Assembly: GCA_003024785.1 (NCBI GenBank)
Contig: PUQB01000687.1
Coordinates: forward strand, 61,970-125,969
Reading direction: 5' to 3'
Length of the DNA: 64,000 nt
Origin: Selaginella tamariscina
Taxonomy: Eukaryota > Streptophyta > Lycopodiopsida > Selaginellales > Selaginellaceae
In this document: positions 1 to 12,435 of the stretch, in pieces
Layout: each line of letters begins with the position of its first letter
How positions within the stretch are numbered: the first letter of the stretch is position 1
The notes under the pieces: model-generated
Database searches by the model: none
What the model was told of the DNA's origin: nothing
Seen by the model: the letters and a program-made list of their open reading frames with translations, nothing else
Program-made: the position numbers and the translations under genes

Positions 1-1150
1 ATGAGTTGATCAAGAGAAGGTTCTATTGGAGGAATATGAAAATAATATCATAGAGTACTGCAGGACTTGTGACAAGTGTCAGCAAGTAAAGGTGCCCAGG
101 GAAAAACCAAGTGGGCTATTAGTACCATTGCCTATTCCAGACAGGATGGGGCAGTATCTCTATGGACTTTGTCACCCATTTGCCAAGGACACAGTGGCAT
201 TGGAATGAGTCCATATTATGCTATGTTTGGACGGCATTCCAAGACAGCTTTTGAGCTGGGTTTAGCAAGTAAGAAAGCTCAAGGCAACATGGATGAGGAA
301 GCTAAAGATTGAGTGTTGAGCTTAGAAACATTCAAAGTTTGTGCAAGAAGAACTTACAAGTAGCTCAGAGCCGAGCTATCAAGTTTGTTAATGAGCACAG
401 AAGCTTCCAAGAGTTCCAGGTGGGAGATTATGTATATCTCTGAGTGGTATTTGCCACACATGTAAGGAGAACACTATTGTGGCCTTACGGAAGGGACACA
501 ATGATAAGTTGTCTCTAGTACAGGTCCTTATGAGATTCTGGAGCGTATCGATAAGGTGACATATCGACTACGGCTGCCAGAAGGAGTGAGGGTGCACCCA
601 GTGTTTCATGTTAGCCAGTTAAAGAGAGTACTCACAAGGAACGAGTCCCGGGTAGATTCTTTGTGGATGTACAAGGCTAATGATACAGGACCAGTTGAGT
701 AAGTTATACTGCCCTTGAGGACAAGGACTTGCTAATGGGGGAGGATTGTTACGACCCGTATAACGAATCAAAGAATATTCCCAGAAAGGTATAAGCTAGA
801 ATATTCCTAAAGAGCTATACCTAGATCTAAGAGAATTAAGGGCACCTAATATGGAAGCCTTTTTGGAGAGCAGTGTGGAGACTAGAGACAGCTCGGGGGA
901 GGTCGGGTGGTTTTGTGAGGGTCTCTAGTTTGTACGTAGTGGTGCCTAACAACGAATTTATTTTTTGTAGAGTGACTCGTTCAGATTGCAAACCGGAACG
1001 AGGAGTAGAATTCTCATGTCCACTTTTCTTAAAAATGCACCACATGTCTTCCCTTACCAAATATTTAATTTGCGGCTCAAGATTGACAATACTTAAAAGA
1101 ATAGCTGGAGGTCTTAAGGTAGAGAACTTGCAACTAGAGTATAAGAATTA
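1..1150 (+). mobile_element. Ty3/gypsy retroelement remnant, 3' end of pol plus start of 3' LTR
   Basis: Fossil LTR retrotransposon cut by the window start. Translated pieces show the integrase zinc-finger end (CRTCDKCQQVK near 60-90), a later integrase piece (MSPYYAMFGRHS near 205) and the integrase C-terminal region (RVHPVFHVSQLKRVL near 590-630). A purine-rich tract (about 736-745) is followed at 747 by TGTTACGACCCG, taken as the start of the 3' LTR. The same TGTYACRACCCG start is seen in the chromovirus at 54.3-60.0 kb, so the two are probably related. The LTR 3' end could not be fixed and lies somewhere between about 1.0 and 1.15 kb. It is broken in several places and looks old. Confidence 0.75.
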
Positions 1151-1570
1151 GTTAACGTTATCATAAGAACTAAATTATGGCTGAATCTATAAACTTCATG
1201 AAAACTAAAGAGGATATTGTGGTGAAAAAGATGCGTATCTCCTTGAGCTTAATAATCTAATAAACTAATCTAAGTTTTAATCAAATGATTTTATTATTTA
1301 TAAATATTTTAAATTCATCGTTTAAATTTTGATATTCAATCTTAATAGATTTTATAGAATATTTGAATATTGAAATAATACAAAGTTAATTGTAGCCTTA
1401 ATTCCGTACCTTAAAAGCTTTGGTACATTTTCTCCCGGTACAAAAGACAAAGCTAACATATAAAACCAGTTATCTTTAGAGATAAAACATGATTACGTGT
1501 AAACCAAGTTAAAATAATATGTGAACGATGACCTTTATTAATTAATTTCACAAGTTAAACACGAAACACG

Positions 1571-4568
1571 TTACTTCATGTCAAAGTAGATATTGTAATG
1601 TTCATCTCTGTATGCATACTGTGGGAACAGTAAATAGTTCCTGGTAAATCCCTTTGCAATGAAACTCATAGGATGGTAGGTAGTAAGCCCTTGCTGCACG
1701 GTGAAGCTCGAAAACATACTAAATGTAGAATTCTCACCATCCTTACATCTTAACTGCGCTGGAACCCTCTGGCCTTGTGCATATAAGTAGCAGCCAGGGT
1801 TGTCCTTTGATTCGAACGAAACCATATCCATCTCTCCACACAAACCAGGAACCACATTGAAAAAACATTCTGTTTAGATATAACATTCTCCCCATCCTCG
1901 AATGCACCCTTATCAACAATGATTAAATCCCTGTTAATCCCATTATGTGCCACTAATCTTTCAGGCTCATCCATTAACTCAAAGGAGACTGTAGCACCCA
2001 CAACTGGTGGAGTACTCACCTTGAAAGTAGCTTGGAAATCCCAATCAGTACCCTCACAGTGGAACTATCTAGTAATAAAGAAGTATTCCTGTGACCTAAT
2101 TGTTCACCACTGGCAACTGTGAAAGAGTATAACTGCTTGTTATCCTCTGAGTTTACAGGCACCACCCATTCAGCAACATTATCAGTGTCTACTGGTCCAA
2201 GAGAGTAATCTCCGTGGCTCATACCAGCTAGCACATAAGGTCCAAACAGAAGCGCATTCAGCTTTTCAAACTCAGGCCTGTCATCTGGAAATCACAAATG
2301 TAAACATATGTGTGGATGTGTGCACTCAATCACAACGCACACACATATAAACATACCTTGAACGTGTTCCAAAGTAACAGTAACAGGAAAGATGAACTGC
2401 AGTCTATCTCCTTCTTTCCATATCTTTTGAAGGCTAAAGAACTCTCCAGGGCTGATATCTTGAGGATCATCATTATAATATGCTTGTGACTGATTTGTAG
2501 TCCAAGATGGAACTCTCACATTTAAAGTTGCTACTTGTCCACTGTATGGACTTGCAGTGCTAAGATGACCATCTGGATCCTGTGTGGTAAATGTTAATCC
2601 AGTGCTTAAGCCTAAACTCTAAGTGTGACATACCTTTGAGAAATCAATGGTAACAATAAGTCTTGGGTCGGAAGCACTCATCTGTTGAACAGATTGCTTC
2701 AAAATAAGTCCGCTAATCTCCCATCTTAAGGTGCTTGGAATAAACTGAATAACGTATAACGTGGGAATGGGAAGTTGAGCACCTGGATCGTTGTCTCGGT
2801 GACCATTATCTTCAAAGTATATTGAGTCTCCAAGTTTAGAAAACGACTCAATACCTGCATATATTCATATGAATACAGCGCGCGCGCGCACACACACACA
2901 CACACATGTATGTATACCTGTTCCGTAACAACACCAAAATGAATCAAACGGTGAGCCCCAACCCAAAGTACTTGAAATTTTTGCCATGCCATGACCCATA
3001 GCCAACATATATATCATCACACCTGGTTCTCCTCTTTGGATTGTCATGACACCATTCAATAACAACCTCTCGTAGTGATCGGCATAGCTTGCGTTTCTTG
3101 TCCAACGGAAGACATTCCTAGTGATCTTTAACATATTGTAACTCGAACATGACTCTTCAACATCATTATTCAAAGTTGTTCCCATACGATTTGGATCAAC
3201 CCAAAACTCACCGTGACTAGTTCCACCAGTCACATATCTATGTGCAGAGTTCACAGTGTCCAATAAGAAAGTGGCTAGATCCTGTAATTAAACAAATTAT
3301 TGAAAATATATTAAAACATTGTTATATACCTTGTATGTTTGCTCTCCAGTAACCTCATATCTCCTTTGAACTCCAATTAAGATGGGAAGATGAGTATTAG
3401 CATGTAAGTTAGATAATGTGTCCGTCTAAAAGAAGAAGGAAATTAACTCATGATATCTAGCATTTTGAGGCTATAAAAACTTACTTGTATTGCAAGAGGA
3501 CCAAGAAAACATGGCTTGTCAAACAAGTGTGCCAATCTCAAGTGTTCAGGATTTCCCTAATTAGTAATCACATTTGTGTTAATAAACTTACTTAATATGG
3601 TTGCTTACTGTGATCGTATACAGCTGGTAAAGTACGTCATTCATCCCACCAGTTTCCTCATTTTGAGCTTGGTAAAAGGCCTCAATGCTATACTTTGAAA
3701 CATAATTCTCGATTCTCCTCGTAAAATACTGAACCATCCAAGCCACAATCTTTAGAGCCTTTTGGTTCCCAGCAATTTCATATTGATCGAGCAACCCCGC
3801 CATGATCTATGAAATACAACGTGTAAACACACACACACACACACACGAAAAGTTACCTTATGCATTGTGTAATATGGAGCCCACACCGAACGATAAGTCT
3901 CAACTCGTGTGAAAAAGTTATCTGGAAAAGCAGAGAGATAACCAGTTCCAATCTTGTTTTGGCATTCTCCTAGCAAATCAACAATGTAATCCATCCTTTG
4001 CTTCAGAGTCCCATTATGTGTACTAGCCCACATCTTTGCGGAAGCACTCAAATAGTGACCTTATCATAAAAAACAAACATGTAAATACACCATTTCTGAT
4101 ACCAACAACGAGATACTTACCAACGAAATGCCCTCTTAACTCCTGGTTTGGTGCTTCCCAGCCTCCATAAGGTACACCTGCAGTTGGCAATCCTGAGTTA
4201 TTGCGAAAGCTGTACACAAGGTTATCTGGATCCAGCATTAACAAGTACTCGAGGTTGATAAGCTGAGCTCTTCCGTACATAGACTTGGGGTCTATCCTCA
4301 CGTTGTGTAGGGAGGAGCCCTGGAGGATGGACATTTGCGAAGTGGCAATAGCAAACTCTGGAGGAACAGTAGCAACTTCTGGCGGGTCTGTCATGGGAGC
4401 CGTGTATTCCTGTGTCCAATCCATGGTGTCAAGCTCGGGATTGACGCTCTCGGACTGCCTTAGGAAGTTGGATGCATCCTTATTCATGTCATTAATGCAG
4501 AGCTTGACATGATCAACTGCCCCAACCAGCTGAGCAACGAAAAGAAATGCTAAACAGAAGAAAGCCAT
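1571..4568 (-). CDS. GH127 (DUF1680) family, putative secreted beta-L-arabinofuranosidase
   Basis: Nine exons by GT-AG junctions: 4568-4121, 4059-3857, 3806-3609, 3556-3485, 3425-3330, 3281-2918, 2854-2634, 2579-2357, 2284-1571; introns are 47-71 nt. The product is about 845 aa, the usual size of plant DUF1680 proteins. An N-terminal hydrophobic stretch (MAFFCLAFLFVAQLVGA) is a likely signal peptide, so it should act in the secretory route or wall. The (alpha/alpha)6 core carries DVEESCSSYNMLKI and FWCCYGTG; in bacterial GH127 the matching Glu-x-Cys and Cys-Cys residues bind zinc and include the cysteine nucleophile. Family role: removal of L-arabinofuranose from arabinosylated glycoproteins or polysaccharides. 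Two frame shifts lie in the last exon, one in the CCC run at 2051-2053 and one in the A6 run at 1860-1865. Each fits one missing base, so assembly error is likelier than decay. Confidence 0.85.
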
Positions 4569-4607
4569 GGTAGTAGTAGTAGTAGACTAGTAGTTGAGTG
4601 GGAAGAA

Positions 4608-4626
4608 ATGGATGCTTTTATATATA
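4608..4626 (-). promoter_or_regulatory. Likely TATA box of the GH127 gene
   Basis: On the minus strand CTCTATATATAAAAG lies about 45-55 bp upstream of the GH127 start codon. This gives a short leader. It is the only well-placed TATA-like element among otherwise generic AT-rich sequence. Confidence 0.45.
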
Positions 4627-7584
4627 GAGGGATATGGATAAAATAAAGTATTTGGATATGCCAAAATGAAATATTATTAGCAGAGGCCATTATCTTATCA
4701 GGATGTGGCAAAACATTAAATAGTAAATATGGTGGGTGCTTAGACTTTGTACCATTACATACACACATGTGGTGAACCACTACGAGTGCGTGTGTTGGTT
4801 TAATTGTTAGTGCTGCTGAAAACATAAATAACACACATAAACATCTTGCGTACTAAATCTAATATGAAATGCATGCAGAAAATTGCCACGAAATTGTGTT
4901 TATGGACACAGTTACTTATTCCCAAAAGATTAAGACCTATGCTTTTCTTGAATACATTGGTTACAAATGCCCATATAAAACATAGTATTATAAGCTCCCA
5001 CATGGAAACATACTATGACCATGTGGACAAAATCATTCCCTTGTGGTGTAACTTCCATATTCGTACATTATCAACATTAGCTTATTACTTAGGGAGACAC
5101 CACCTATACCAAATCTATGTTAAAATATAGATGTGTGTGTGTGCATATTTGTTTACATATGAACCTCACATGGATGTGTTCTTATTATATAATGGAGATA
5201 AAAAAAGCCCGTGTTCGACATCCATGCATTATTTTGCACATACATAAAAGCATTGGATTAAAAAAAAATATAATCAATTAATCACCCATTTGACCCACTT
5301 AAATATGTATTGGTTTGGAAGTTGGCCATCCATAATTAATATGGCTGTGATAATAATTATTCTTTATATTTCATTTGGAACTATAACTTGAACTTGATGA
5401 ACACTTTTTAGAAAGTATGTGACACCACACTTCTTTCAAAATACACAAATGTTAGTCTCATCCATGTTTTTAATTTTATCTATAATATAACCTTTTTCAT
5501 ATTCATAATTTAAATTAGTATAGAAATGAACAACTTAAATTAGGGTAATACTTAACATGAGGATATTTAAAATATTACCACCATTCCTAATAAAGTGATT
5601 TTATTTTTTTAAAAAAACTTTTTACCTCAACTAATTCTTTGGCCATAAATAATAATTGAGAAAGAGTAACTCCCCATCCTTGTCATTGAATTGACCAATA
5701 TAATTATTGCTTTTCCTCTTTTGAAAATCATTTATATATATATATATATAAATGTATATAAGAAGTATGAAAATGTTTATATATGTATATGTTTGGATAT
5801 ATATATATACCTTTTCTTCTTGATAACTTTACTTGATATACTAGTCATAAATAGGGTTCATATATAAAAATTTATAGGCTTGTGTAATAGCACGATTGCT
5901 AAGGTATTTTCCATTACATTAACAATAACGTGCATAAATTATATTGATTAGTCTCGTTATTTCTTTTTTCGTGGAACAATTAATTATTGTTATGGTAATA
6001 AAAAATGCAACATTATTAATTAAAATAGTAGGATAATTTTATTAATTATTGGACTTGCAATGGAAAAGCTTACATCAACCATTAAATTAAAGTATTAATT
6101 TTAAATTTAGGGCTACCATCTTCAAGAAAATAAATCTATTAATAAATAATGTATATTATAAAAAATAAATAACAAATTCACTGTTTAATGTGGTAATAAC
6201 AAAAATAAATATTTTAAGTAAAAAGTCAAGATTATTTTCTTAAAACCTTTAAATTTCAATCCTTTAACTTTATCTATTTTTCTTTGTGGAGCCTAAAAAT
6301 ATTTAATATTAAATTTAAGTATTTTAATGAATAAAAAAAAGTGAAGCTATTTATTAATAAATTTTATATTAATAATAATGTAATTAAAAAAAATATTACC
6401 ATAAATTAGAAATTATATTGAAACAAAACTTGTATAATTGAAAATATATTTATAACATGTTAAGAATTGTTTGGCCATTTGAAAAATTAAAATGCATGAT
6501 TTATTATTTATTATTCATTTGAAATTTAAAAGAAGTGATTTAAGGAATATTTATTATTAATTTGAAATGTTATACAATAATTGTAAGTAATATTAATAAC
6601 TTTTCAAATGAACCACTTTCTTTATTTTATTACAAAGAATTTGAATTCTTTTGGTAATTATTCTTTTAATATTATCTATGCTATAAAATGTGAGTATAAA
6701 TATTTTGGGTTATTAAATTAGTGTATATCATTTTGAGTATTAACATCCATGCCTTTGTATGTACAAGTGTGCCATGTATTTTTTAATATTATGGATATAA
6801 TAACTTTTATATTTAAAAATGAATACTATTGAGCATAAGACACGTTGGATTGTTTAAGAGCAAAATCAGTTGACTTAAATTTTTAATTGTCTTAAAAAAA
6901 AATGTAACTAATTAATTAAACGTTATATACATATGAATTTCTCTTTCATAACTGGTTTATTATAATATCAGTAGTTATTCTTTAAATTAAAATAATTTTT
7001 TACTCTTATTTGAAATATATTTAATTATAATTATTATGTTTTGATAAAACTTACTTATTAATAATAATTAATGGGGCACCTTATAATTTTTTAAAAGTAA
7101 AATAAGGTTTTAGTTTAAGCTTAGGGAGGAGGGCAAATATGCATTAAATGAGTGCATGAGCTCATTTTAATAATTTAATTTTTAAAATATGATATTAAAA
7201 TGTATATTTATAAATATAATTAGAATCATATGTACTTCACCAAGAATCTTGTTTATCAAATAAATTAAATAATTATTAGGAAATTTACTAAAATGTTTTT
7301 AAAATTGTCTTGATTGTATTTTATTGATTTTTTAAATTATAAATTAAAATTGCTTATGTGAGCTCATTTCCTGGGTGCTCACTTTGGAGAACTACGTAAA
7401 AAAGAAGGGAGATTGTTCGCTGTGACATCACAATACGTATTAATGTTGAAGAACGTGTAATAATTGATAAGAAAACGTGTCTAGTAGTTGGGATTGTCTC
7501 ATACACCAATACTTAGTCAATTGACACGGCAATTGTTACTCTTTAAGGATGTACCACAAGTTCATACTTGCAAGAGGGACTGAA
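4627..7584. other. AT-rich intergenic region
   Basis: About 3 kb of very AT-rich sequence with TA runs near 5735-5752 and 5799-5809. Reading frames here are short and unconserved. I see no gene, RNA gene or clear transposon ends. Confidence 0.6.
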
Positions 7585-7812
7585 ATGAGATCGTCTATTC
7601 TAATTCTCTTACTTACTTTGGAGTGTTCACATAGGTAAGTATAAACAACCATTTTGTTTCTGAAATTTATTATATATAGTTGAAATGTCTAATATAGTTC
7701 TTATGCAGTATCAGGACATGAATTTAATTCAAACAACATTGGAATGGCTGGAAGAAAAATCAAGAGTATTGAGTATGGTACAATCCAAAGGAAAACTGAT
7801 GGACGAGTCTAA
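7585..7812 (+). CDS. Doubtful small secreted peptide gene
   Basis: An ATG at 7585 opens MRSSILILLLTLECSH, a signal-peptide-like start, and is followed by a strong donor (GTAAGT at 7635). Splicing to the AG at 7696-7697 keeps the frame and gives a 54-residue product ending GTIQRKTDGRV at 7810-7812. A second frame over the same exon stays open to 7867 and ends HGRTTEPHGHNHQPQNR, which is faintly like CLE-type peptide tails, but no splice I can see joins it to the signal peptide. No family is recognised. The leader, donor and isolated position are the only support. Confidence 0.25.
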
Positions 7813-8088
7813 ACATGGCCGAACTACAGAACCTCACGGGCATAATCACCAACCTCAAAATCGCTAAATACTATGGCTTGCTAAGAGTAATGTACTATTT
7901 TCAATCAAAATAAATAAGCTCTCTTCTTGGATTTTTAAAAAATAATTAATGTTTACCCAGCTTGTGTGCGTGTGTGTGTGTGTGAGAGAGAGATTATACG
8001 AAGTAAACTTGTACAGCTTTATTTGTTAGAAGTTTGTGTATACGAACGTATTCACCGTTATTGAAAGAGTAAACCTGATGCAAAATCG
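7813..8088. other. Short intergenic region with GT/GA microsatellite
   Basis: Spacer downstream of the PARC6 stop codon. It holds a GT run followed by GA near 7965-7992 and nothing else recognisable. Confidence 0.5.
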
Positions 8089-9498
8089 TCATGAGAGTGT
8101 TTCTATTCTCCCACGGGATATCCTCCAATTATTGTCAGAAGCTCTACGAAGTTGGTTTTGCGATGTACGTGCTGCAGAAACAACACCATATATACACACA
8201 TGTATGTATGTATGTGTAAGTACCTGTGATAGTTAGAGTGCTGGCTTCGAGTTTAGCAGCTGAATAAGTTCTGCAGCTTCTTCAATGAGCTTCTACCTCG
8301 CTGTTTCTCGATTGAGTTCATCCGTGATTATATTAGCATTAATTACTGTTAGTCTTAACAAAAGAAACCTCCAGTAAGAAGAGCTTGCTTTGGCCTTGTC
8401 CACTAATGCTTGCCACTGTTAAAGTTTACTTATGTTAGTGTATATATAAAACCTGTTAATGCAAAAATGTGTGTGTATATATTTTAAGTATTCAATACAT
8501 ATAATTTACCTCAGCAAGCATGGAATCCGCAAGTATATCAGGTAAACAATGCCTTGCATGGTACCTGCCCAAAGCCACTGCTTTCACTGCCTGCCAGTGT
8601 CTTACCAAAATCTCGGCCTCGCGAGTATTCATTGGCTTACGTATACGTATATCCGACCGTACATTACTCCGTATGTCTCGTAGTTTTAACGCTGACTCTC
8701 TCATGGTTAAGATAACTTTTGAGCTTAACTTGTTACAGTAACATTCCTTGTCATGTGTATGGAGATGGAGAGCCAAAGCAGATGTAAATACGAAAACTCC
8801 AGCGACCAAAAGCTTTGTAAAGATTGTCTTCCAGTGTCCGTCAGGTTTTGGAATATCCTGTGTTGGTATATTCTGTAAATATCCACCGGGACTGCTGTCT
8901 AAATGTAATGTGAAAGGTTGATTTCCCGTTCTTGAAAGTTTAAGTCCTCCTCTCTCCTTTATGTAAGACTCTACCTTTGGATCACTATAGTAACCTGACT
9001 GAAATTTGAAACATCATATATGTGTTGTGCGTAGGTGCGTGTGTGTGTGTATATATGTGTGACTTTTCACATAATCATACCAGTGAAGCCTTAAATGTCC
9101 GAGTATCCTGAAAATGCCTCAAAACCCGGTCCCTTAACCATGTTTCCTGAATACAAGCTATTAAATATTAATGAAATATGATAATAATATTATGAAATAT
9201 GACATCAACAGAATAACAACATACCATCCCCAGCTTGTGAACCATTATATATTACTTTATTACTAAGCTCACATTGTATAAAACACACACACAAATTATG
9301 TATATATATATATATTATCATACTGTGAATGAGCATAAACCACGTAATTTGCCGCCATTGTCCGATATAATTTTCAAAGCTTCCCGTGCTGGATCATGGG
9401 GTGTAATTGAGTCAGATCTACTTTCCTTAAGGCACCTGAAAGCTTTATCAGCCTGCATATACAAATAAAACAATGAAATATACACAACTACATCATAC

Positions 9499-9537
<39 letters not shown>

Positions 9538-11610
9538 CGCGTGTGTGTGTGTGTGTGTGTGTGTGTGCATGGATTATGTCATATACATTTACTGGGTGAG
9601 TTACCTGTCCAAGGAGAGCAGCACAAACAGCTCTTTCAAGACGAAGATCCACACCGTCGGCTTCAGATAACAAATTAGCCAATGCTTCTGCCTCTTCAAT
9701 CTGTTCAAACACATACTAGTCTGTATATATATACAAAGAGGAAGTGCCTGTGTTATACAATGTCTCTCTCTCTATATATAGAGAGAGATCCTTGTGTACT
9801 AGCGCATGAAATACACACATGCAAACGGGCAACACAAAAATAACGCACACAGACACACACACACACACACACTTGTGCTTGTGTATCCTTGTCAATTAGT
9901 GTGTGAAATATACATAAATACATACAGACGGGCAACACGATGAAGAAGCGCACACACACACGCACACGCACACAAGCTTACAACTGATGGTTGCCTGTTA
10001 CAGAATCCGAGGGCAATATGAGCAGTAATGCAGTATACAAACAGTCTGAGTTGAAAACCACCTTTGATGCATGGATTCTTTAGCATTACGAATCCTGTTC
10101 AGGAAAAGACTGTTCCAAGAAAGAAGACGGCATATCTCCTCTGTTGTAAGCTTTGCCATCGCTCGTGTTAAAAAGTTGTCCCAGTCTTTGATGCTACAAG
10201 ATGGATCCGCTTGCAGTCCTTGTTGTATTAACTGCTCGAGTGCTGCAAGTGCATTTGATCTTATTTCCTTGTTGTTCTCTGTGCGTGGTAAGCTCAAGCG
10301 TTCTAACGTACATGCTGGTGCCATCTCCTCCAGCGATGCCTCGATCTGTTCTGGTTATCATGCATGTATATAAAATATATATATATATATACACGTGTGT
10401 GTGAAGAAAAGTAATAGATAGTTACCTGTGCGATCAACTTGGTATGACGAAGATAACCTTTACCTCCTTTTAGAAGCATGTGAGCCTCTACTAGTTCCTC
10501 AAAGCCATCACTAAATGAAGACCTCTCAAAGAATCTCTTGGCTTTTGAGCACTGTACACATTCATACATACTTATTGATGTGTGTGTGTGTGTTCATGTG
10601 TGTGTTAATAATGCTCACCTTTGAGAGTGCGACTGCTAACATTATGTCATTGTGGTAAAAAGAAGTCTTCTTTTCATTCAAAGCCTCTGTTCCCACTTTA
10701 ATTACCAAGTCATCTTCACCAACCTGAAACAGTTTAGTTAAACAACGCACACATTACAAGTATGGATATTATACTTGTTGAAGAAGGGCGAGTACTCCAG
10801 GGAGCAACCAAGTGGAACTGAAATGAGAGTTGCTGAAGACTGCTTCCACTTCACTGTTGGTTTTGCATCGTTGTTTGGACGTTTTCCATCCAGTACAGCC
10901 TTCGTCTTAGCCTCCTCCAGCAGTTCCTAACGTTTACATGTGCATATAACTAAGTATACATGTACACACACACATATACACACACCTGTCTTGAAAACAC
11001 GGCTGTAACAGTGTAAGATTCATCAATTGTCGACTTTCTCAATTTCTCGTAAGCTGCAAGTATCTGCTTTTCAGTTGCTCCCTGGTGAAGCCCAAGTATC
11101 TAACAAAACATCATAGCTCTTATCATCGTGTGTGTGTGAGAGAGAGTGAAAGAGATAGAGAAAGCTATCTGTGGGTGATGTAGTTTATTCCTTTGATCTC
11201 TCTCTATATATGTGTGTGTGTGTGTACATATGTATGTATGTATATACACACATATATATACACACACGTGTGTGTGTTACATAAATAGTGAAATTGTAAA
11301 ACTCTATCTGATTGTTCTACATTTTTCTTACCTGGAAGTAATTGAGTGGAATTGTGATGAGCCCACCAGAAAGAGTTGACATCTGCATTGAACCAGTGAC
11401 GGGTTTCTGAGAATCCGTGCTCAGAGGCTCAGATTTAGCCAGTGCAATCCTTAGAGATGGAGATTTCTTCTTATTAGCGCCTTCTTCTCCCGAGAAATCC
11501 CCATCTTTCGCGAAGATCCTTTCCAATTCTTGGGGACTGCTCGAATTTGGCACCATATACCCCGGATGCCCCAGGAATCCCGATACTTCGCAGCTTATAG
11601 TGAATGCCAT
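8089..11610 (-). CDS. PARC6: PARC6 (CDP1/ARC6-like) chloroplast division protein
   Basis: Clear exons: 11610-11332, 11099-10986, 10926-10775, 10723-10619, 10551-10426, 10345-9982, 9700-9605, 9452 to about 9329, 9146-9081, 8998-8510, 8415-8224, 8171-8089; one tiny exon near 9.23 kb is uncertain. After a probable transit peptide comes a J-like region (IPLNYFQILGLHQGATEKQI), then the helical block with QIEASLEEMAPACTLERLSL, close to PARC6 rather than ARC6. One membrane segment (LLVAGVFVFTSALALHL) and a C-terminal IMS/DUF4101 domain follow, ending NNWRISRGRIETLS. PARC6 sits in the inner envelope and links the FtsZ ring to outer-envelope PDV1. The frame breaks near 10,790, 10,061, 10,026 and 8,270-8,300; the last includes an in-frame TAG. 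Either residual indels or a decaying copy. Confidence 0.8.
9500..9568. repeat. (TA)n followed by (GT)n microsatellite in a PARC6 intron
   Basis: About 16 TA units (9500-9532) followed by about 14 GT units (9540-9568), inside the PARC6 intron between exons 9700-9605 and 9452-9329. Confidence 0.85.
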
Positions 11611-11926
11611 GGATCACATACTGCTCTTCAACATTATTTGTAACACTAATAAATTAAACATATATTCTCAGATGGAATCAGATGATAAAAGTTGACAGAG
11701 CCACGTGTTGCCCATTGAGCGTGCCATTCTGTCAAGGAAAAATTTGTTATTAGGCTTGTTCATGTCTTCTTTTCACTGTCCCGTAATTAAGGGTAAATTT
11801 GTGATCAGACAGATTAAGGGCAAATCAGGGCACTTTAAGGGTGAATAAGGGCAGGCTCAGTGATTAAGGTGACTGAGGGCGTTTGTTAAATCCCTAATCC
11901 AGAATGCGAGGGAGCAAGCGGGAAGG
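11611..11926. promoter_or_regulatory. Divergent promoter between PARC6 and XRCC2
   Basis: The two start codons are 316 bp apart and head to head, so they must share this spacer. It contains a G-box core CACGTG near 11,702-11,707 and several AAGGGY repeats (11,790-11,860). No convincing TATA box is present on the XRCC2 side. Confidence 0.5.
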
Positions 11927-12398
11927 ATGGATAAGGAGGCGTCGGGGAGGAATGCAGGAGCGGCGCCGCGGAGGAGAGCAGTACACGCTCAGAGGAATGC
12001 AAGTAAGAATGTAGATAGTTCATCAGAGATCGAGGAAGTGAGCCCGGAGCAAGTTCATTCATGGTGTGCAACGGATGAATGTGCTGTCGATGCTATTGAT
12101 TCGTGGAGGGATTGGAGGACGCAGCAGCAGCAGAAGAAAAGGACAGGGTCCGGCAGCCGCCGCTTGTTTCGTTTCCCCCTCTCGATCGTGCTTCTCTTCG
12201 CCCTGGCCATGTCCTTGAGATTGTTGGCCCCAGCGGTTCCGGCAAGACCGAGCTTCTCATAGAGGTATACTCTTCACTTACAGACACCAGACAGTTTAAA
12301 GATGTGATAATAATCCGCCTTATATACTCAATCACACACACACACGCAGAGCACGCACACGTTCACATTGATATATACATGAAAGTTTGAAGATGTAA

Positions 12399-12435
<37 letters not shown>

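Noticed and set aside
1919-2122. Plus-strand frame across the GH127 last exon
   Set aside because: Antisense shadow of a conserved exon.
4023-4568. GH127 first-exon frame running on past 4,121
   Set aside because: The last residues (KYLVVGIRNGVF...) are read-through of intron 1; the GTAAGT donor at 4,120 restores the conserved GHFVGHYLSA.
12097-12264. Separate start of XRCC2 at 12,103
   Set aside because: That position is GTG, not ATG, just after a stop; the ATG at 11,927 with one missing base is more likely.
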